DNA of 64,000 nt. Origin: Lawsonibacter faecis. GTDB taxonomy: Bacteria > Bacillota > Clostridia > Oscillospirales > Oscillospiraceae. The notes beneath the pieces were generated by a model that saw only the letters and a program-made list of their open reading frames with translations, had not been told where the DNA came from and made no database searches. Positions within the stretch are counted from its first letter, which is position 1; the number at the start of each line of letters is the position of its first letter. The position numbers were made by a program, and so were the translations under genes. Shown one piece after another: positions 26,658-34,834 of this stretch. The stretch is taken from contig NZ_JACOPQ010000008.1 of the NCBI RefSeq assembly GCF_014287675.1, positions 134,943 through 198,942 on the forward strand. Reading direction: 5' to 3'.

Positions 26658-26966
26658 ATGGGCGAAGAATACGGCGGAGATTTTATCTCCATAACCGACG
26701 AGGACGGCAACGAATTCGAGCTGGAGCATCTGGACACCATCGAGTATAACGGCCAAACCTACATGGCCTTCTTCCCCGCCGTCGAGGAGGAAAAAGAGGT
26801 TGAGGACATCGACCTGGACGAGGAGTACGGACTCATTATTCTCAAGGTAGTGGAGGAGAACGGCGAGGAGCAGCTCTCCACCCTGGACAGCGAGGAGGAG
26901 CTGGAGCTGGTGTACCAGCAGTTTATGGACGCTCTGTTTGACGAGGAGGAGGGCGGCACGGAGTAA
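26658..26966 (+). CDS. DUF1292 domain protein
   Basis: 102 residues, very acidic. The DUF1292 core is seen in FISITDEDGNEFELEHLDTIEYNGQ and YMAFFPA, followed by ILKVVEENGEE and a Glu-rich tail. Small cytosolic protein of unknown function common in Firmicutes. ATG 26658 is preceded only by a weak SD. The open frame runs from 26595 but the family start fits 26658. Confidence 0.9.
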   Translation: MGEEYGGDFISITDEDGNEFELEHLDTIEYNGQTYMAFFPAVEEEKEVEDIDLDEEYGLIILKVVEENGEEQLSTLDSEEELELVYQQFMDALFDEEEGGTE

Positions 26967-27029
26967 GCCGCCGCGCCCTGTGCGCCTCCCCGTCGAACCT
27001 CAAATCAATCATCCCGTCCCTCTCCCTCA

Positions 27030-27305
27030 CACAGCGGGGGGATGTTCGCAGCAGTGTGCATGCCGCTGCGTATCCGTCCGGCGCGATGCTTTCGCCGGAC
27101 GATGAGCCTCACCCCTGCTCGGTGCGTGATGGACCTTATTTAAACCCACATCTCTGAAACGGGACGCCCCCTCATGGCGCGGATCGCAGGCCTCCCGGCC
27201 CACCGGGCCGGAAGTTGGAAGCGGAGAAACGTCATGGAGGCAACCCACCTGCCATTCGTGCAGGTTTTAAATGGGTCCACACGGCCAGAGCGGGGATACT
27301 GAATG
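27030..27305 (+). ncRNA. Structured small RNA, possibly 6S RNA
   Basis: No credible coding sequence lies between 26967 and 27573. The stretch 27112-27149 pairs over distance, imperfectly, with 27263-27298 (TGGACC with GGTCCA; ATTTAAA-CC with GG-TTTTAAAT; GCTC with GAGC; CCCC with GGGG), giving a rod-like RNA of about 190 bases with an inner bulged region and a CCGGCCC/GGGCCGG hairpin. Motifs such as AACCCAC on both strands recall Firmicute 6S RNA, but this is from memory. Two further hairpins lie 5' of it (27041-27103). A strong terminator follows directly, so an RNA gene is likely; its class is uncertain. Confidence 0.5.
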
Positions 27306-27311
27306 ACTGCG

Positions 27312-27344
27312 GGGCGCCTCCCCACCCGGGGAGGCGCCCTCTTT
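27312..27344 (+). terminator. Terminator of the small RNA
   Basis: GGGCGCCTCCCC and GGGGAGGCGCCC form a 12-bp perfect stem with an ACCC loop, followed by TCTTT. Confidence 0.85.
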
Positions 27345-27474
27345 CCGGTTAAAACAGCCGCATACGGTAAAAACTATCCCTTAATTATATAGCGCGGCGC
27401 CATGTCGGCCGGCCGGCCGCTTCTGTGCGCTTGCGCCCGCACTTCGCGGAGCGCGGGACCGTGGGATTTTAGAC

Positions 27475-27503
27475 TTGCAAGTTTCGCCATTTTCCTGTAT
27501 AAT
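27475..27503 (+). promoter_or_regulatory. Promoter of the foldase gene
   Basis: TTGCAA at 27475-27480 and a consensus TATAAT at 27498-27503 with a 17-base spacer. The start codon lies 70 bases downstream. Confidence 0.8.
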
Positions 27504-27573
27504 GCAACGATGTGTAAGCGGGCGGGGCATCGCTCCCCCGCCTTCGTATTACGACGAGAGGACTGAGACATTC

Positions 27574-29217
27574 ATGAGCGCATCCAGAGAAAAGAAGCAG
27601 CGCCTAAGCAGCGGTGAGGCCCTGACTCAAAAGGAACTCAAGGAGCGTAAGGAGGCGGAAGCCGCCAAGCGCAAGACCATCACCTACTGGATTGTCGGCA
27701 TTGTGGTCGTGATTCTGGTGGCCGCCCTGCTGATTTGGGACTCCGGCCTGATCCAGCGGAACATGACGGCCGCCACCATCGGCGGGGAGAATCTCTCCGT
27801 TGCCGAGATGCAGTACTACTACAATTCCGCCCGTCAGTCTGAGATTCAGCAGCAGCAGATGTACTCCCAGTACGGCATCAGCATCCTCAGCGATCCCTAT
27901 GTGATGTACGACTCCAGCTCCGCCCTAGGCGACGAGCAGGTCTACAACACCGAGTCCGGCCAGACCTACGCCGATCACTTCAAGGAGTCCGCCCTCAACA
28001 ACGCCCGGCGGGTCATCGCCCTGAACCAGGCCGCCAAGGCCGAGGGGTACACCCTCTCCGCCGACGGCAAGGCCTCCGTCGATGAGAGCATTGCCAGCCT
28101 GAAGGAGGGCGTGAAGTCCAGCAACTGGTCCAGCCTGGGCGCCTACCTCTCTGCGGCCTACGGCAGCTACGTCAGCGAGAGCCTCTACGTGAAGCAGGTC
28201 ACCGCCTCCACGCTGGCCAACGAGTACGCCACCCATCATCAGGATTCTCTCACCTATGACGACGCCGCCCTGAACGACTACGCCGCCGAGAATCCCGCCA
28301 CCGTCTACAGCTACGACTACCGCGTGGCCTATGTCGACGGCTCCGTGCCCACCACCGACGCCGAGGGCAACACCGTGGAGGTCACCGACGACCAGAAGGC
28401 CGCCGCGCTGGGCGCCGCCAAGACCAAGGCCGACGTGCTGGCCGAGGGCGTGAAGAAGGCCTCCGACAAGTCCGGCGCCTTTGACGAGCTGGTAACCTCC
28501 GCCGTCGGCGAGGACTCCACCTACGCCAGCGCCGACAACAACCTCAAGACCGCCGTCCTGGGCAGCGCGCTCTCCCAGGACTACACCGCCAACGCCTACT
28601 ACGACTGGCTGACCAGCGCCGACCGCAAGGCCGGTGATGTGGAAGTCATCGAGTCCACCAGCGGCTACTATGTGGTTCTCCTGACGGACCGCTACCTGAA
28701 CGACGCGGCCACCGTAGACGTGCGCCACATCCTCGCCAAGGCCGAGCTCACTCCCGCCGACGAGGAGGCCGGCACTCCCGCCGCCACCGAGCCCACCCAG
28801 GAGCAGATGGACGCCGCAAAGGCCAGGGCTCAGGAGGCTCTGGACAGATATCTGGCCGGCGAGCAGACCGCCGAGGCCTTCGGCGCCCTGGCCAACGAGC
28901 TGTCCGACGATACCGGCTCCAACACCAAGGGCGGCCTCTATACCTACGTGGAAGAGGGCTCCATGGTCAAGGGCTTCAACGACTGGATCTTCGACCCCGC
29001 CCGGCAGAGCGGCGACACCGGTCTGGTGGAGCAGAACGAAGCGGGCGGCAATTACTTCGGCTGGCACGTGGTCTACTTCCAGGGCGTGAACGGCCCCAAG
29101 TGGCACGAGGTCGCCGAGAGTGCGCTGAAGTCCGCCGATATGACCGCCTGGCTGGAGGGTCTGGACGAGGCCTGCGCCATTACCGAGTCCGGCAGCATGT
29201 CCCTGGCGCTGAAGTAA
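27574..29217 (+). CDS. Membrane-anchored PpiC-type foldase (parvulin peptidyl-prolyl isomerase)
   Basis: 547 residues. A charged cytoplasmic N-terminus (1-35), one membrane helix (about 36-57, YWIVGIVVVILVAALLIW) and a large extracellular part. A SurA/PrsA-like helical region (70-260) leads to two parvulin-like segments; the clearest has VDVRHILAKAEL, FGALANELSDDTGSNTKGGLYTYVEEG and WHVVYFQG. Likely helps fold exported proteins at the membrane-wall interface, like PrsA, but anchored by a helix and not a lipid. ATG 27574 follows GAGAGGACTGAG. Single gene between its own promoter and terminator. Confidence 0.88.
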   Translation: MSASREKKQRLSSGEALTQKELKERKEAEAAKRKTITYWIVGIVVVILVAALLIWDSGLIQRNMTAATIGGENLSVAEMQYYYNSARQSEIQQQQMYSQYGISILSDPYVMYDSSSALGDEQVYNTESGQTYADHFKESALNNARRVIALNQAAKAEGYTLSADGKASVDESIASLKEGVKSSNWSSLGAYLSAAYGSYVSESLYVKQVTASTLANEYATHHQDSLTYDDAALNDYAAENPATVYSYDYRVAYVDGSVPTTDAEGNTVEVTDDQKAAALGAAKTKADVLAEGVKKASDKSGAFDELVTSAVGEDSTYASADNNLKTAVLGSALSQDYTANAYYDWLTSADRKAGDVEVIESTSGYYVVLLTDRYLNDAATVDVRHILAKAELTPADEEAGTPAATEPTQEQMDAAKARAQEALDRYLAGEQTAEAFGALANELSDDTGSNTKGGLYTYVEEGSMVKGFNDWIFDPARQSGDTGLVEQNEAGGNYFGWHVVYFQGVNGPKWHEVAESALKSADMTAWLEGLDEACAITESGSMSLALK

Positions 29218-29226
29218 GCACCAATC

Positions 29227-29257
29227 CTTCCCGCAGGGGCATCTCCCCTGCGGGAAG
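29227..29257 (+). terminator. Terminator of the foldase gene
   Basis: CTTCCCGCAGGGG and CCCCTGCGGGAAG form a 13-bp stem followed by TTTTCTTT. Confidence 0.9.
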
Positions 29258-29459
29258 TTTTCTTTCCGGGCATGGGCCCCCTGTCCGCCGGGGTCGGCGC
29301 CGCCGAATGGGAAGTGCGGACAGCGGCTGGCGGCGCGCGCTCATAGAGTCCTCAGCGCCGGGAGTCCTGTCCCCCGCAGCTCCCTCAGCTGGCCCGCCGT
29401 TCGGTGCGGATTTCCAGGGACCGGCCTTACAGATTGTATCCACCACACAGGAGGCTGCT

Positions 29460-30179
29460 ATGCACGAACAATTTCTCCGCACGGAAATGGTTCTGGGCCC
29501 CCGGGCCATGGAGCGTCTGGCCGCCGCCCATGTGGCCGTGCTGGGCCTGGGCGGCGTGGGCAGCTGGGCCGCGGAGGCCCTGGCCCGGGCGGGAGTTGGC
29601 GAGCTGACCCTTGCCGACCACGACGAGGTGGGCGTCACCAACATCAACCGCCAGATTGAAGCCCTCTGGTCCACCCTGGGCCGTCCCAAGGCCGAAGCCC
29701 TGGCCGAGCGCGTACTGGACATCAATCCGAACTGTAGGGTTCATCCGCTTGTCATCCGCTATGACCAGGGCACCCGTGAGGAATTCTTTGCCCCGCGCTA
29801 CGACTACATCGTGGACGCCATCGATACCGTCTCCAGCAAGCTGGATCTGATAGAGACCGCACGGGAGCGCGGCGTCCCTGTCGTCTCGGCACTGGGCACC
29901 GGCAACAAGCTGGACCCTGCGCAGTTTCGCATTACCGATATCTCCAAAACCGAGGGCTGTCCCCTGGCCCGGGTGATCCGCAAGGAGCTGAGAAGCCGGG
30001 GCATCGTGCACCACCGCGTCCTCTTCTCTCCCGAGCCGCCCCACCGGGCCGAGCAGCGCGAGGCCCCGCCACCCGGCCGGCGGAGCGTCCCGGCCAGTGT
30101 GCCCTGGGTGCCGCCGGTGGCGGGACTGATGCTGGCCGGGGATGTGGTCATGACCCTGGCCGGCCTGAACGAGGGCTGA
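29460..30179 (+). CDS. tcdA: tRNA threonylcarbamoyladenosine dehydratase (TcdA/CsdL, ThiF family)
   Basis: 239 residues. E1-like (ThiF) protein that cyclises t6A to ct6A in tRNA using ATP. ATP-binding motif VLGLGGVGSWAAEALARAG (about 27-45), DHDEVGVTNINRQ, and the TcdA signature ITDISKTEGCPLARVIRKELRSRGI. ATG 29460 has GGAGG six bases upstream. The C-terminal stretch ends in a hydrophobic helix (GLMLAGDVVMTLAG). The 200 bases before it hold no clear gene. Confidence 0.92.
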   Translation: MHEQFLRTEMVLGPRAMERLAAAHVAVLGLGGVGSWAAEALARAGVGELTLADHDEVGVTNINRQIEALWSTLGRPKAEALAERVLDINPNCRVHPLVIRYDQGTREEFFAPRYDYIVDAIDTVSSKLDLIETARERGVPVVSALGTGNKLDPAQFRITDISKTEGCPLARVIRKELRSRGIVHHRVLFSPEPPHRAEQREAPPPGRRSVPASVPWVPPVAGLMLAGDVVMTLAGLNEG

Positions 30180-30187
30180 GCGCGTAT

Positions 30188-30233
30188 AAAAATCCCTCCC
30201 GCTGGCAAACTATCGCCAATGGGAGGGATTTTT
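30188..30233 (+). terminator. Terminator of tcdA whose 3' arm contains the next gene's SD
   Basis: AAAAATCCCTCCC (30188-30200) pairs with GGGAGGGATTTTT (30221-30233), extended by TGGC/GCCA. The 3' arm provides the SD (GGGAGGG) of the following gene, whose TTG start (30234) lies at the end of the T run. Folding would hide the SD as well as end transcription. Confidence 0.75.
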
Positions 30234-30596
30234 TTGCGGATTCCTGAAAAAGTGCGCTTTGCCGTGGCCGGGGCGGGGGCGGGGATTGCCAACGGCTTCT
30301 TCGGCGGAGGGGGCGGCATGATACTGGTCCCCCTGCTCACCCGCTGGTGCGGCCTGGACCAGCGGCGGGCCTTCGCCACCTCGGTGGCGATCATTCTGCC
30401 CCTCTGCGTGTGCTCGTCCGTCATCTACCTCTTTCGGGGCGGGCTGGATTTCATGCTGGCGCTCCCCTATCTGGCCGGAGGACTGATCGGGGGCTTTGTG
30501 GGCGGCAAGGTCTTCAAAAAGGTGAACATGGTCTGGCTGCGCCGCGTCTTCGCGCTGTTTATCCTCTACGGCGGCGTGAAGGCCCTCTTTTTCTGA
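30234..30596 (+). CDS. TSUP (TauE/SafE) permease, N-terminal half protein
   Basis: 120 residues, half the usual 250 of a TSUP permease. Four membrane segments with the family motif GAGAGIANGFFGGGGGMILVPLL and SVAIILPL. The start is TTG 30234 (SD GGGAGGG 6 bases upstream); the ATG at 30219 lies before the SD. The TGA overlaps the next ATG (TGATG), so the two halves are co-translated and probably form a heterodimeric transporter of sulfur compounds or other organic anions. Confidence 0.85.
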   Translation: MRIPEKVRFAVAGAGAGIANGFFGGGGGMILVPLLTRWCGLDQRRAFATSVAIILPLCVCSSVIYLFRGGLDFMLALPYLAGGLIGGFVGGKVFKKVNMVWLRRVFALFILYGGVKALFF

Positions 30597-30967
30597 TGGG
30601 GTGGCTGATACCGGCCCTCGCCGGGGCGGTTACCGGCGTGCTCTCCGGCTTCGGCGTGGGGGGCGGCACCCTGCTGCTCATCTATATGACCGCCTTCGCC
30701 GGCGTGCCCCAGAATCTGGCCCAGGGGGTCAATCTGCTCTACTTCCTCCCCACCGCAGCCACCGCCCTGCCCGCCCACGTCAAAAACGGATACGTTGAAA
30801 AAAAAGCCCTGTTACCCTCCGTCCTGGCCGGACTCCTGGGCACGGGCCTTGCCGCCTGGGTGGCCACCGCCCTGGATGTGGCGCTGCTCCACAAATGCTT
30901 TGGCGCCTTCCTGATCTATATCGGCGTGTCCGAGCTGCTGCGCAGGGACGCGCCCGGGGATTCTTAG
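30596..30967 (+). CDS. TSUP (TauE/SafE) permease, C-terminal half protein
   Basis: 123 residues with four membrane segments. It repeats the TSUP motif (GVLSGFGVGGGTLLLIYMTAF, NLLYFLPTAATALPAHVKNG). Starts within the stop of the first half. The two proteins together reproduce the two-repeat structure of single-chain TSUP permeases. A terminator follows at 30976. Confidence 0.85.
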   Translation: MGWLIPALAGAVTGVLSGFGVGGGTLLLIYMTAFAGVPQNLAQGVNLLYFLPTAATALPAHVKNGYVEKKALLPSVLAGLLGTGLAAWVATALDVALLHKCFGAFLIYIGVSELLRRDAPGDS

Positions 30968-30975
30968 CGTCCCTT

Positions 30976-30999
30976 CCCATCCAGCCCAGGCTGGATGGG
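30976..30999 (+). terminator. Terminator of the TSUP gene pair
   Basis: CCCATCCAGCC and GGCTGGATGGG with a two-base loop, followed by AGCCCTTTTCTTTTTC. Confidence 0.85.
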
Positions 31000-31021
31000 A
31001 GCCCTTTTCTTTTTCACCCTC

Positions 31022-31076
31022 GGGACAACTAAATTGTCCCTGCGGCAAGGTTTTGCCCCTGCCCCAGGGGCAAAAC
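31022..31076. repeat. Two consecutive palindromes between convergent genes
   Basis: GGGACAA/TTGTCCC (31022-31040) and GTTTTGCCCCTG/CAGGGGCAAAAC (31050-31076) lie between the TSUP pair and ruvX. They may end ruvX transcription. A GGGACAATTGTCCC palindrome recurs at 41716. Confidence 0.5.
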
Positions 31077-31138
31077 GCTTGTACGGCGCAACGCGCCGCC
31101 CCACGCTGTGGGGCCCCGACGCGGACGCCTCCACTGTG

Positions 31139-31558
31139 TCAGCACCCCATCCGCTTTCTTGTCAAATATCCCTCCAAAATCAGCGTGGCCGCTACGGCGT
31201 CCACGTTTTTTTTATGGTCCTTCATCTTTTTCCCCGAGGTATGGAGAATGGCGTGGGCCTCCACGGTGGTCCTGCGCTCGTCCCAGAGGACGGGTGTCAG
31301 ACCGGCGGCCTCCGCTACCCGTGCCGCGAACGCCCTGTACAGCTCCGCCCTGGGCCCCTCCGTGCCGTCCATGTTCCGCGGAAAGCCCATCACCAGCTCC
31401 TCTACCGCGTGTGTCTTTGCCAGCCGGGCGATCTCCGCCGCCACGGCCTCGCTCTTCCGGCTCTGAATGACGGTGGTATACCCCGCCAGAAGGCCCGTGG
31501 GGTCGGAGATGGCGATGCCGGTCCGGGCGTCGCCATAGTCAATTGCCATAATCCGCAT
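31139..31558 (-). CDS. ruvX: Holliday junction resolvase-like protein RuvX (YqgF)
   Basis: 139 residues. RNase H-like fold: MAIDYGDARTGIAISD (first catalytic Asp), VEELVMGFPRNMDGTEG, LWDERRTT and a late Asp in NVDAVAATLILEGYL. YqgF/RuvX proteins act in pre-16S rRNA maturation and/or recombination. ATG 31558 has GAGGAG upstream and overlaps the end of the ArsR gene by 20 bases. Confidence 0.94.
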   Translation of the reverse strand: MRIMAIDYGDARTGIAISDPTGLLAGYTTVIQSRKSEAVAAEIARLAKTHAVEELVMGFPRNMDGTEGPRAELYRAFAARVAEAAGLTPVLWDERRTTVEAHAILHTSGKKMKDHKKNVDAVAATLILEGYLTRKRMGC

Positions 31559-31913
31559 AAATTTGTTTACTCCTCATCTTAGTTTCAGGTACGGCGCCGG
31601 CGGCAGGAACATCGGGTCGTAGAAGAGCGCCCTCGTCCGCTTCATCTCCGCTCCCCTCCTTAAATTGTCCCAGCCACAGCAGCAGTTCTTCCAAAACTGA
31701 GGTATTCAGTCCATAATAGATAAAATTCTTATATCTCTCCTCATAAACAAGCCCCGCCTTCTTGAGCTGGTTCAGATGGTAGGAGATCGCCGCACCCGTC
31801 AGTGCAAAGTGCCCCGCAATCTCTCCCGCCGGCAGCTTTTCCTCCCGAAGCAGGAGCAGAATCTCCCGCCGGACCGGGTCCGACAGGGCGCGAAAGCTCT
31901 CAGCAAACCCCAT
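31539..31913 (-). CDS. ArsR-family transcriptional regulator
   Basis: 124 residues. Winged helix at 5-85 (FRALSDPVRREILLLLRE, GEIAGHFALTGAAISYHLNQLKKAGLVYEER). No paired cysteine metal site is seen, which fits the SdpR/autorepressor-like ArsR group. The C-terminal 40 residues are variable. ATG 31913 has GGGAGGTG upstream; its 3' end overlaps ruvX. Targets unknown. Confidence 0.9.
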   Translation of the reverse strand: MGFAESFRALSDPVRREILLLLREEKLPAGEIAGHFALTGAAISYHLNQLKKAGLVYEERYKNFIYYGLNTSVLEELLLWLGQFKEGSGDEADEGALLRPDVPAAGAVPETKMRSKQIYADYGN

Positions 31914-32008
31914 CGTTTCACCTCCCGGCGTCTATTTAAATATTTCTTTAAATAGATGGTAGCATATCCGCCTCTCCTTTGCAAGCTGAATTTCTAAGCC
32001 GATAATGC

Positions 32009-32037
32009 TTGACTTTTCCATTTTCCTGTGATAACCT
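32009..32037 (+). promoter_or_regulatory. Possible promoter of the rpmG-secE-nusG operon
   Basis: TTGACT and TAACCT spaced by 17 bases. The -10 is weak. It would give a leader of about 230 bases that ends with the hairpin at 32194. Confidence 0.4.
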
Positions 32038-32193
32038 ATTAGTACCTATGAACAGGGCTCTTTTTTTGTGCGCATTTTTACGGTGTGATGACGTGCAAAA
32101 CCCTGCACCGCTCAGACGGACATAGGGAGGCAGACCATGCCGGATCCGCACCGTGACGTTTTGGGGACATGCCATGGGCATATTCTCTGCGTT

Positions 32194-32231
32194 GCTGGAT
32201 TCGGCCTATTGGGCCGCATCCGGCTTTTTTT
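32194..32231 (+). terminator. Attenuator-like terminator upstream of rpmG
   Basis: GCTGGATTCGGCC and GGCCGCATCCGGC form a 13-bp stem with one mismatch and one G-T pair, followed by seven T. It ends only 27 bases before the rpmG SD (AAAGGAGGTG). No gene precedes it in this direction, so it probably acts on the operon's own leader. The leader also contains a short ORF from ATG 32138 with a GGGAGG SD. Confidence 0.6.
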
Positions 32232-32273
32232 ATGCCCCGATGCGTCCCGGAATCATAAAGGAGGTGCCGACAA

Positions 32274-32438
32274 GTGGCAAAGGCAGGCAACCGGGTAAAG
32301 ATCACCCTGCGCTGCTCCGAGTGCAAGCAGCGTAACTACAACACGTTCAAAAACAAGAAAAATACCCCCGACCGTCTGGAACTGAATAAGTACTGCCCCT
32401 TCTGCAGGAAGCATACGGTCCACAACGAGACCAAGTAA
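32274..32438 (+). CDS. rpmG: Ribosomal protein L33
   Basis: 54 residues. Starts at GTG 32274 behind AAAGGAGGTG. Reads [17 protein letters not shown], then [16 protein letters not shown] and KHTVHNETK. The two CxxC pairs are intact, so this is the zinc-binding form. First gene of the rpmG-secE-nusG-rplK-rplA block. Confidence 0.96.
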   Translation: MAKAGNRVKITLRCSECKQRNYNTFKNKKNTPDRLELNKYCPFCRKHTVHNETK

Positions 32439-32485
32439 TGAGCTTTACGAATCATATGGCTCACAAGAAAGAAGGGTGTATCTGA

Positions 32486-32812
32486 ATGTCTGAATATGAT
32501 AAGCTCGACCAGAACGAGCTGGAGGAAGAGGTCGTAGAGGCCCCCGCCGCCCCTGAAAAAGCCGAGAAGAAGAGCAAGGACACGGACAAGAAGGCTGACA
32601 AGAAGGCCAAGCCCGGTTTCTTTGCCCGCGTCGGCAAGTGGTTCAAGGAAATGAAGAGCGAGCTGAAGAAAGTTCAGTGGCCCACCAAAAAGACCGTCGT
32701 AAAGAACACCGGCGTGGTTATCGCCTGCGTCATTGTGGTCGGCGTCTTCATCTGGGTGTTCGACCTCCTGGCCAACTCGGTGGTAGGCGCTCTTCTGAGA
32801 CTCTTCGGTTAA
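32486..32812 (+). CDS. secE: Preprotein translocase subunit SecE
   Basis: 108 residues. A long acidic/lysine-rich N-terminus (1-45) precedes the SecE core (FKEMKSELKKVQWPTKKTVVKNT) and one membrane helix (about 77-100). Part of the SecYEG channel. Classic position before nusG. Confidence 0.96.
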   Translation: MSEYDKLDQNELEEEVVEAPAAPEKAEKKSKDTDKKADKKAKPGFFARVGKWFKEMKSELKKVQWPTKKTVVKNTGVVIACVIVVGVFIWVFDLLANSVVGALLRLFG

Positions 32813-32822
32813 GGGGCGCATC

Positions 32823-33347
32823 ATGGCTGATAGTGCAAAGTGGTATGTCGTGCATACCTACTCCGGCTATGAGAACACCGTCGCCGCCTCCATTGAGAAG
32901 GCGGTGGAAAACCGTGGGATGCACGAGCTCATTCAGGAGGTCAGCATCCCTCTGGAGACCGTCACCGAGATTACCGACAACGGCCCCAAGACCGTGGAGC
33001 GCAAGGTCTTTCCCGGGTATGTGCTGGTGAAGATGGTGATGACCGACGAGACCTGGCATCTGGTGCGCAACGTCCGCGGCGCCACCGGCTTCGTCGGCTC
33101 CGGCAACAAGGCCATCCCCCTCTCCGAGGCCGAGATCGCAGCCCTGGGCGTTGAGAAGCGCGAGGTTGTGGTCGGCTACGAGGTGGGCGACAACGTCAAG
33201 ATCACCGACGGCGCGCTGGAGTCCTTCCTGGGCGTGGTCGACGAGATCGACATTGAGCGCAGCAAGGTCCGCGTGGTTGTATCCATGTTCGGCCGGGAGA
33301 CTCCCGTCGAGCTGGAGCTGGACCAGGTGGAGCCCGTAGAGATGTAA
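32823..33347 (+). CDS. nusG: Transcription termination/antitermination protein NusG
   Basis: 174 residues. N-terminal NGN domain (KWYVVHTYSGYENTV, FPGYVLVKMVMTDETWHLVRNVRGATGFVG) and C-terminal KOW domain (VGDNVKITDGALESFLGVVDEID). Couples RNA polymerase to ribosome or Rho. Ten bases after secE. Confidence 0.97.
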   Translation: MADSAKWYVVHTYSGYENTVAASIEKAVENRGMHELIQEVSIPLETVTEITDNGPKTVERKVFPGYVLVKMVMTDETWHLVRNVRGATGFVGSGNKAIPLSEAEIAALGVEKREVVVGYEVGDNVKITDGALESFLGVVDEIDIERSKVRVVVSMFGRETPVELELDQVEPVEM

Positions 33348-33391
33348 GCACACCCGTTCCCCACCCCCGTCCACCCCACAGGGCGGAGGGG

Positions 33392-33419
33392 CATCCGGGG
33401 GAACCGGCGCCCCCGGATG
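33392..33419 (+). other. Hairpin in the nusG-rplK gap
   Basis: CATCCGGGGG and CCCCCGGATG form a 10-bp stem; a second stem GACACGCC/GGCGTGTC lies at 33482-33502. The 190-base gap holds no gene. The hairpins may be a partial terminator or RNA processing sites in the ribosomal operon. Confidence 0.5.
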
Positions 33420-33537
33420 GCACGGCGGAGGGCGCCAGAGCGGCTTATTGTTCCCGCAGGAGCAATCCGTGTCTTAGTGGGAGACACGCCCACGGCGTGT
33501 CGTCCAACCACATTTATCGTAGGAGGTGCTGTTTCAA

Positions 33538-33963
33538 ATGGCACAGAAAGTTACTGGTTACGTGAAGCTGCAGATTCCCGCCGGCAAGGCGACTCCGGCC
33601 CCCCCGGTCGGCCCCGCCCTCGGCCAGCACGGCATCAACATCGCCGCCTTCACCAAGGAATTCAACGAGCGCACCAAGAATGACGCCGGCCTCATCATCC
33701 CCGTCGTCATCACCGTCTATGCCGACCGTTCCTTCTCCTTTATTACCAAGACTCCCCCCGCGGCCGTTCTGATCAAGAAGGCCTGCAACATCGAGTCCGG
33801 CTCCGGCGTCCCCAACAAGACCAAGGTAGCCACCATCAGCAAAGAGGACGTCCGCAAGATCGCTGAAACCAAGATGCCCGACCTCAACGCCGCCAGCGTC
33901 GAGGCCGCTATGAGCATGATCGCCGGCACGGCGCGCTCCATGGGCATCGTGGTGGGCGACTAA
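33538..33963 (+). CDS. rplK: Ribosomal protein L11
   Basis: 141 residues. Starts [20 protein letters not shown] and contains [14 protein letters not shown] and the C-terminal rRNA-binding domain. Binds the GTPase-associated region of 23S rRNA. SD AGGAGGTG. Confidence 0.98.
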   Translation: MAQKVTGYVKLQIPAGKATPAPPVGPALGQHGINIAAFTKEFNERTKNDAGLIIPVVITVYADRSFSFITKTPPAAVLIKKACNIESGSGVPNKTKVATISKEDVRKIAETKMPDLNAASVEAAMSMIAGTARSMGIVVGD

Positions 33964-33982
33964 GGCGAAGGAGGTATAGGAA

Positions 33983-34675
33983 ATGTTTAGAGGCAAGAAA
34001 TATCAGGAGAGCGCCAAGCAGATCGACAAGGCCGCTCTGTACGATACCGCTGAGGCGATGGAGCTGGTCGTGAAGACCGCCCCCGCCAAGTTTGACGAGA
34101 CCGTCGAGCTCCACGTGAAGCTGGGCGTCGACTCCCGCCACGCCGACCAGCAGGTCCGCGGCGCCATCGTCCTCCCCCACGGCACCGGCAAGACCGCCCG
34201 CGTGCTGGTCTTTGCCAAGGGCGACAAGGCCGACGCCGCCCGTGAGGCCGGCGCCGACTTCGTCGGCGAGATGGACATGGTCGAGAAGATCCAGAAGGAA
34301 AACTGGTTCGACTACGACGTGGTCGTGGCCTCCCCCGACATGATGGGTGTGGTCGGCCGTCTTGGTAAGGTCCTGGGCCCCAAGGGTCTCATGCCCTCCC
34401 CCAAGGCCGGCACCGTCACCCCCGACGTAGCCAAGGCCGTCAAGGAGATCAAGGCCGGTAAGGTCGAGTACCGCCTGGACAAGACCAACATCATCCACTG
34501 CCCCATCGGCAAGGTCTCCTTCGGCCCCGAGAAGCTCGCTCAGAACTTCAACGCTCTGATGGGCGCCATCATTAAGGCGAAGCCCTCCGCCGCCAAGGGC
34601 CAGTATGTGCGCAGCTGTGTCTGCGCCTCCACCATGGGCCCCGGCGTGAAGATCAACGCCGCCAAGCTGGTGTAA
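33983..34675 (+). CDS. rplA: Ribosomal protein L1
   Basis: 230 residues. Typical L1: [51 protein letters not shown]. Forms the L1 stalk. Nineteen bases after rplK. Confidence 0.98.
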   Translation: MFRGKKYQESAKQIDKAALYDTAEAMELVVKTAPAKFDETVELHVKLGVDSRHADQQVRGAIVLPHGTGKTARVLVFAKGDKADAAREAGADFVGEMDMVEKIQKENWFDYDVVVASPDMMGVVGRLGKVLGPKGLMPSPKAGTVTPDVAKAVKEIKAGKVEYRLDKTNIIHCPIGKVSFGPEKLAQNFNALMGAIIKAKPSAAKGQYVRSCVCASTMGPGVKINAAKLV

Positions 34676-34798
34676 ATCAGCTCCCGGCGCATCCAACGCC
34701 CCGGGTCCGGGGTGTAATTCTCCTTCCGCCGGCGCGGAAACTCTGCGAGGCTTAGCAGGCGGGGGCGAGCCCCCGCCTGGCCTTGCGAAACTTTGTAG

Positions 34799-34827
34799 TT
34801 GACAGCCTGTCCGCAGGGTGTTATACT
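34799..34827 (+). promoter_or_regulatory. Promoter of rplJ-rplL
   Basis: Consensus TTGACA (34799-34804) and TATACT (34822-34827), 17-base spacer, just after a hairpin (AGGCGGGGGC/GCCCCCGCCT) that closes the rplKA unit. Confidence 0.85.
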
Positions 34828-34834
34828 ATATTTC

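Noticed and set aside
27030..27305. RNase P RNA, tmRNA or SRP RNA
   Set aside because: The conserved cores of these RNAs (for example GAGGAAAGTCC, the tRNA-like tmRNA end, GGTCCGGAAGGAAGCAG) are absent.
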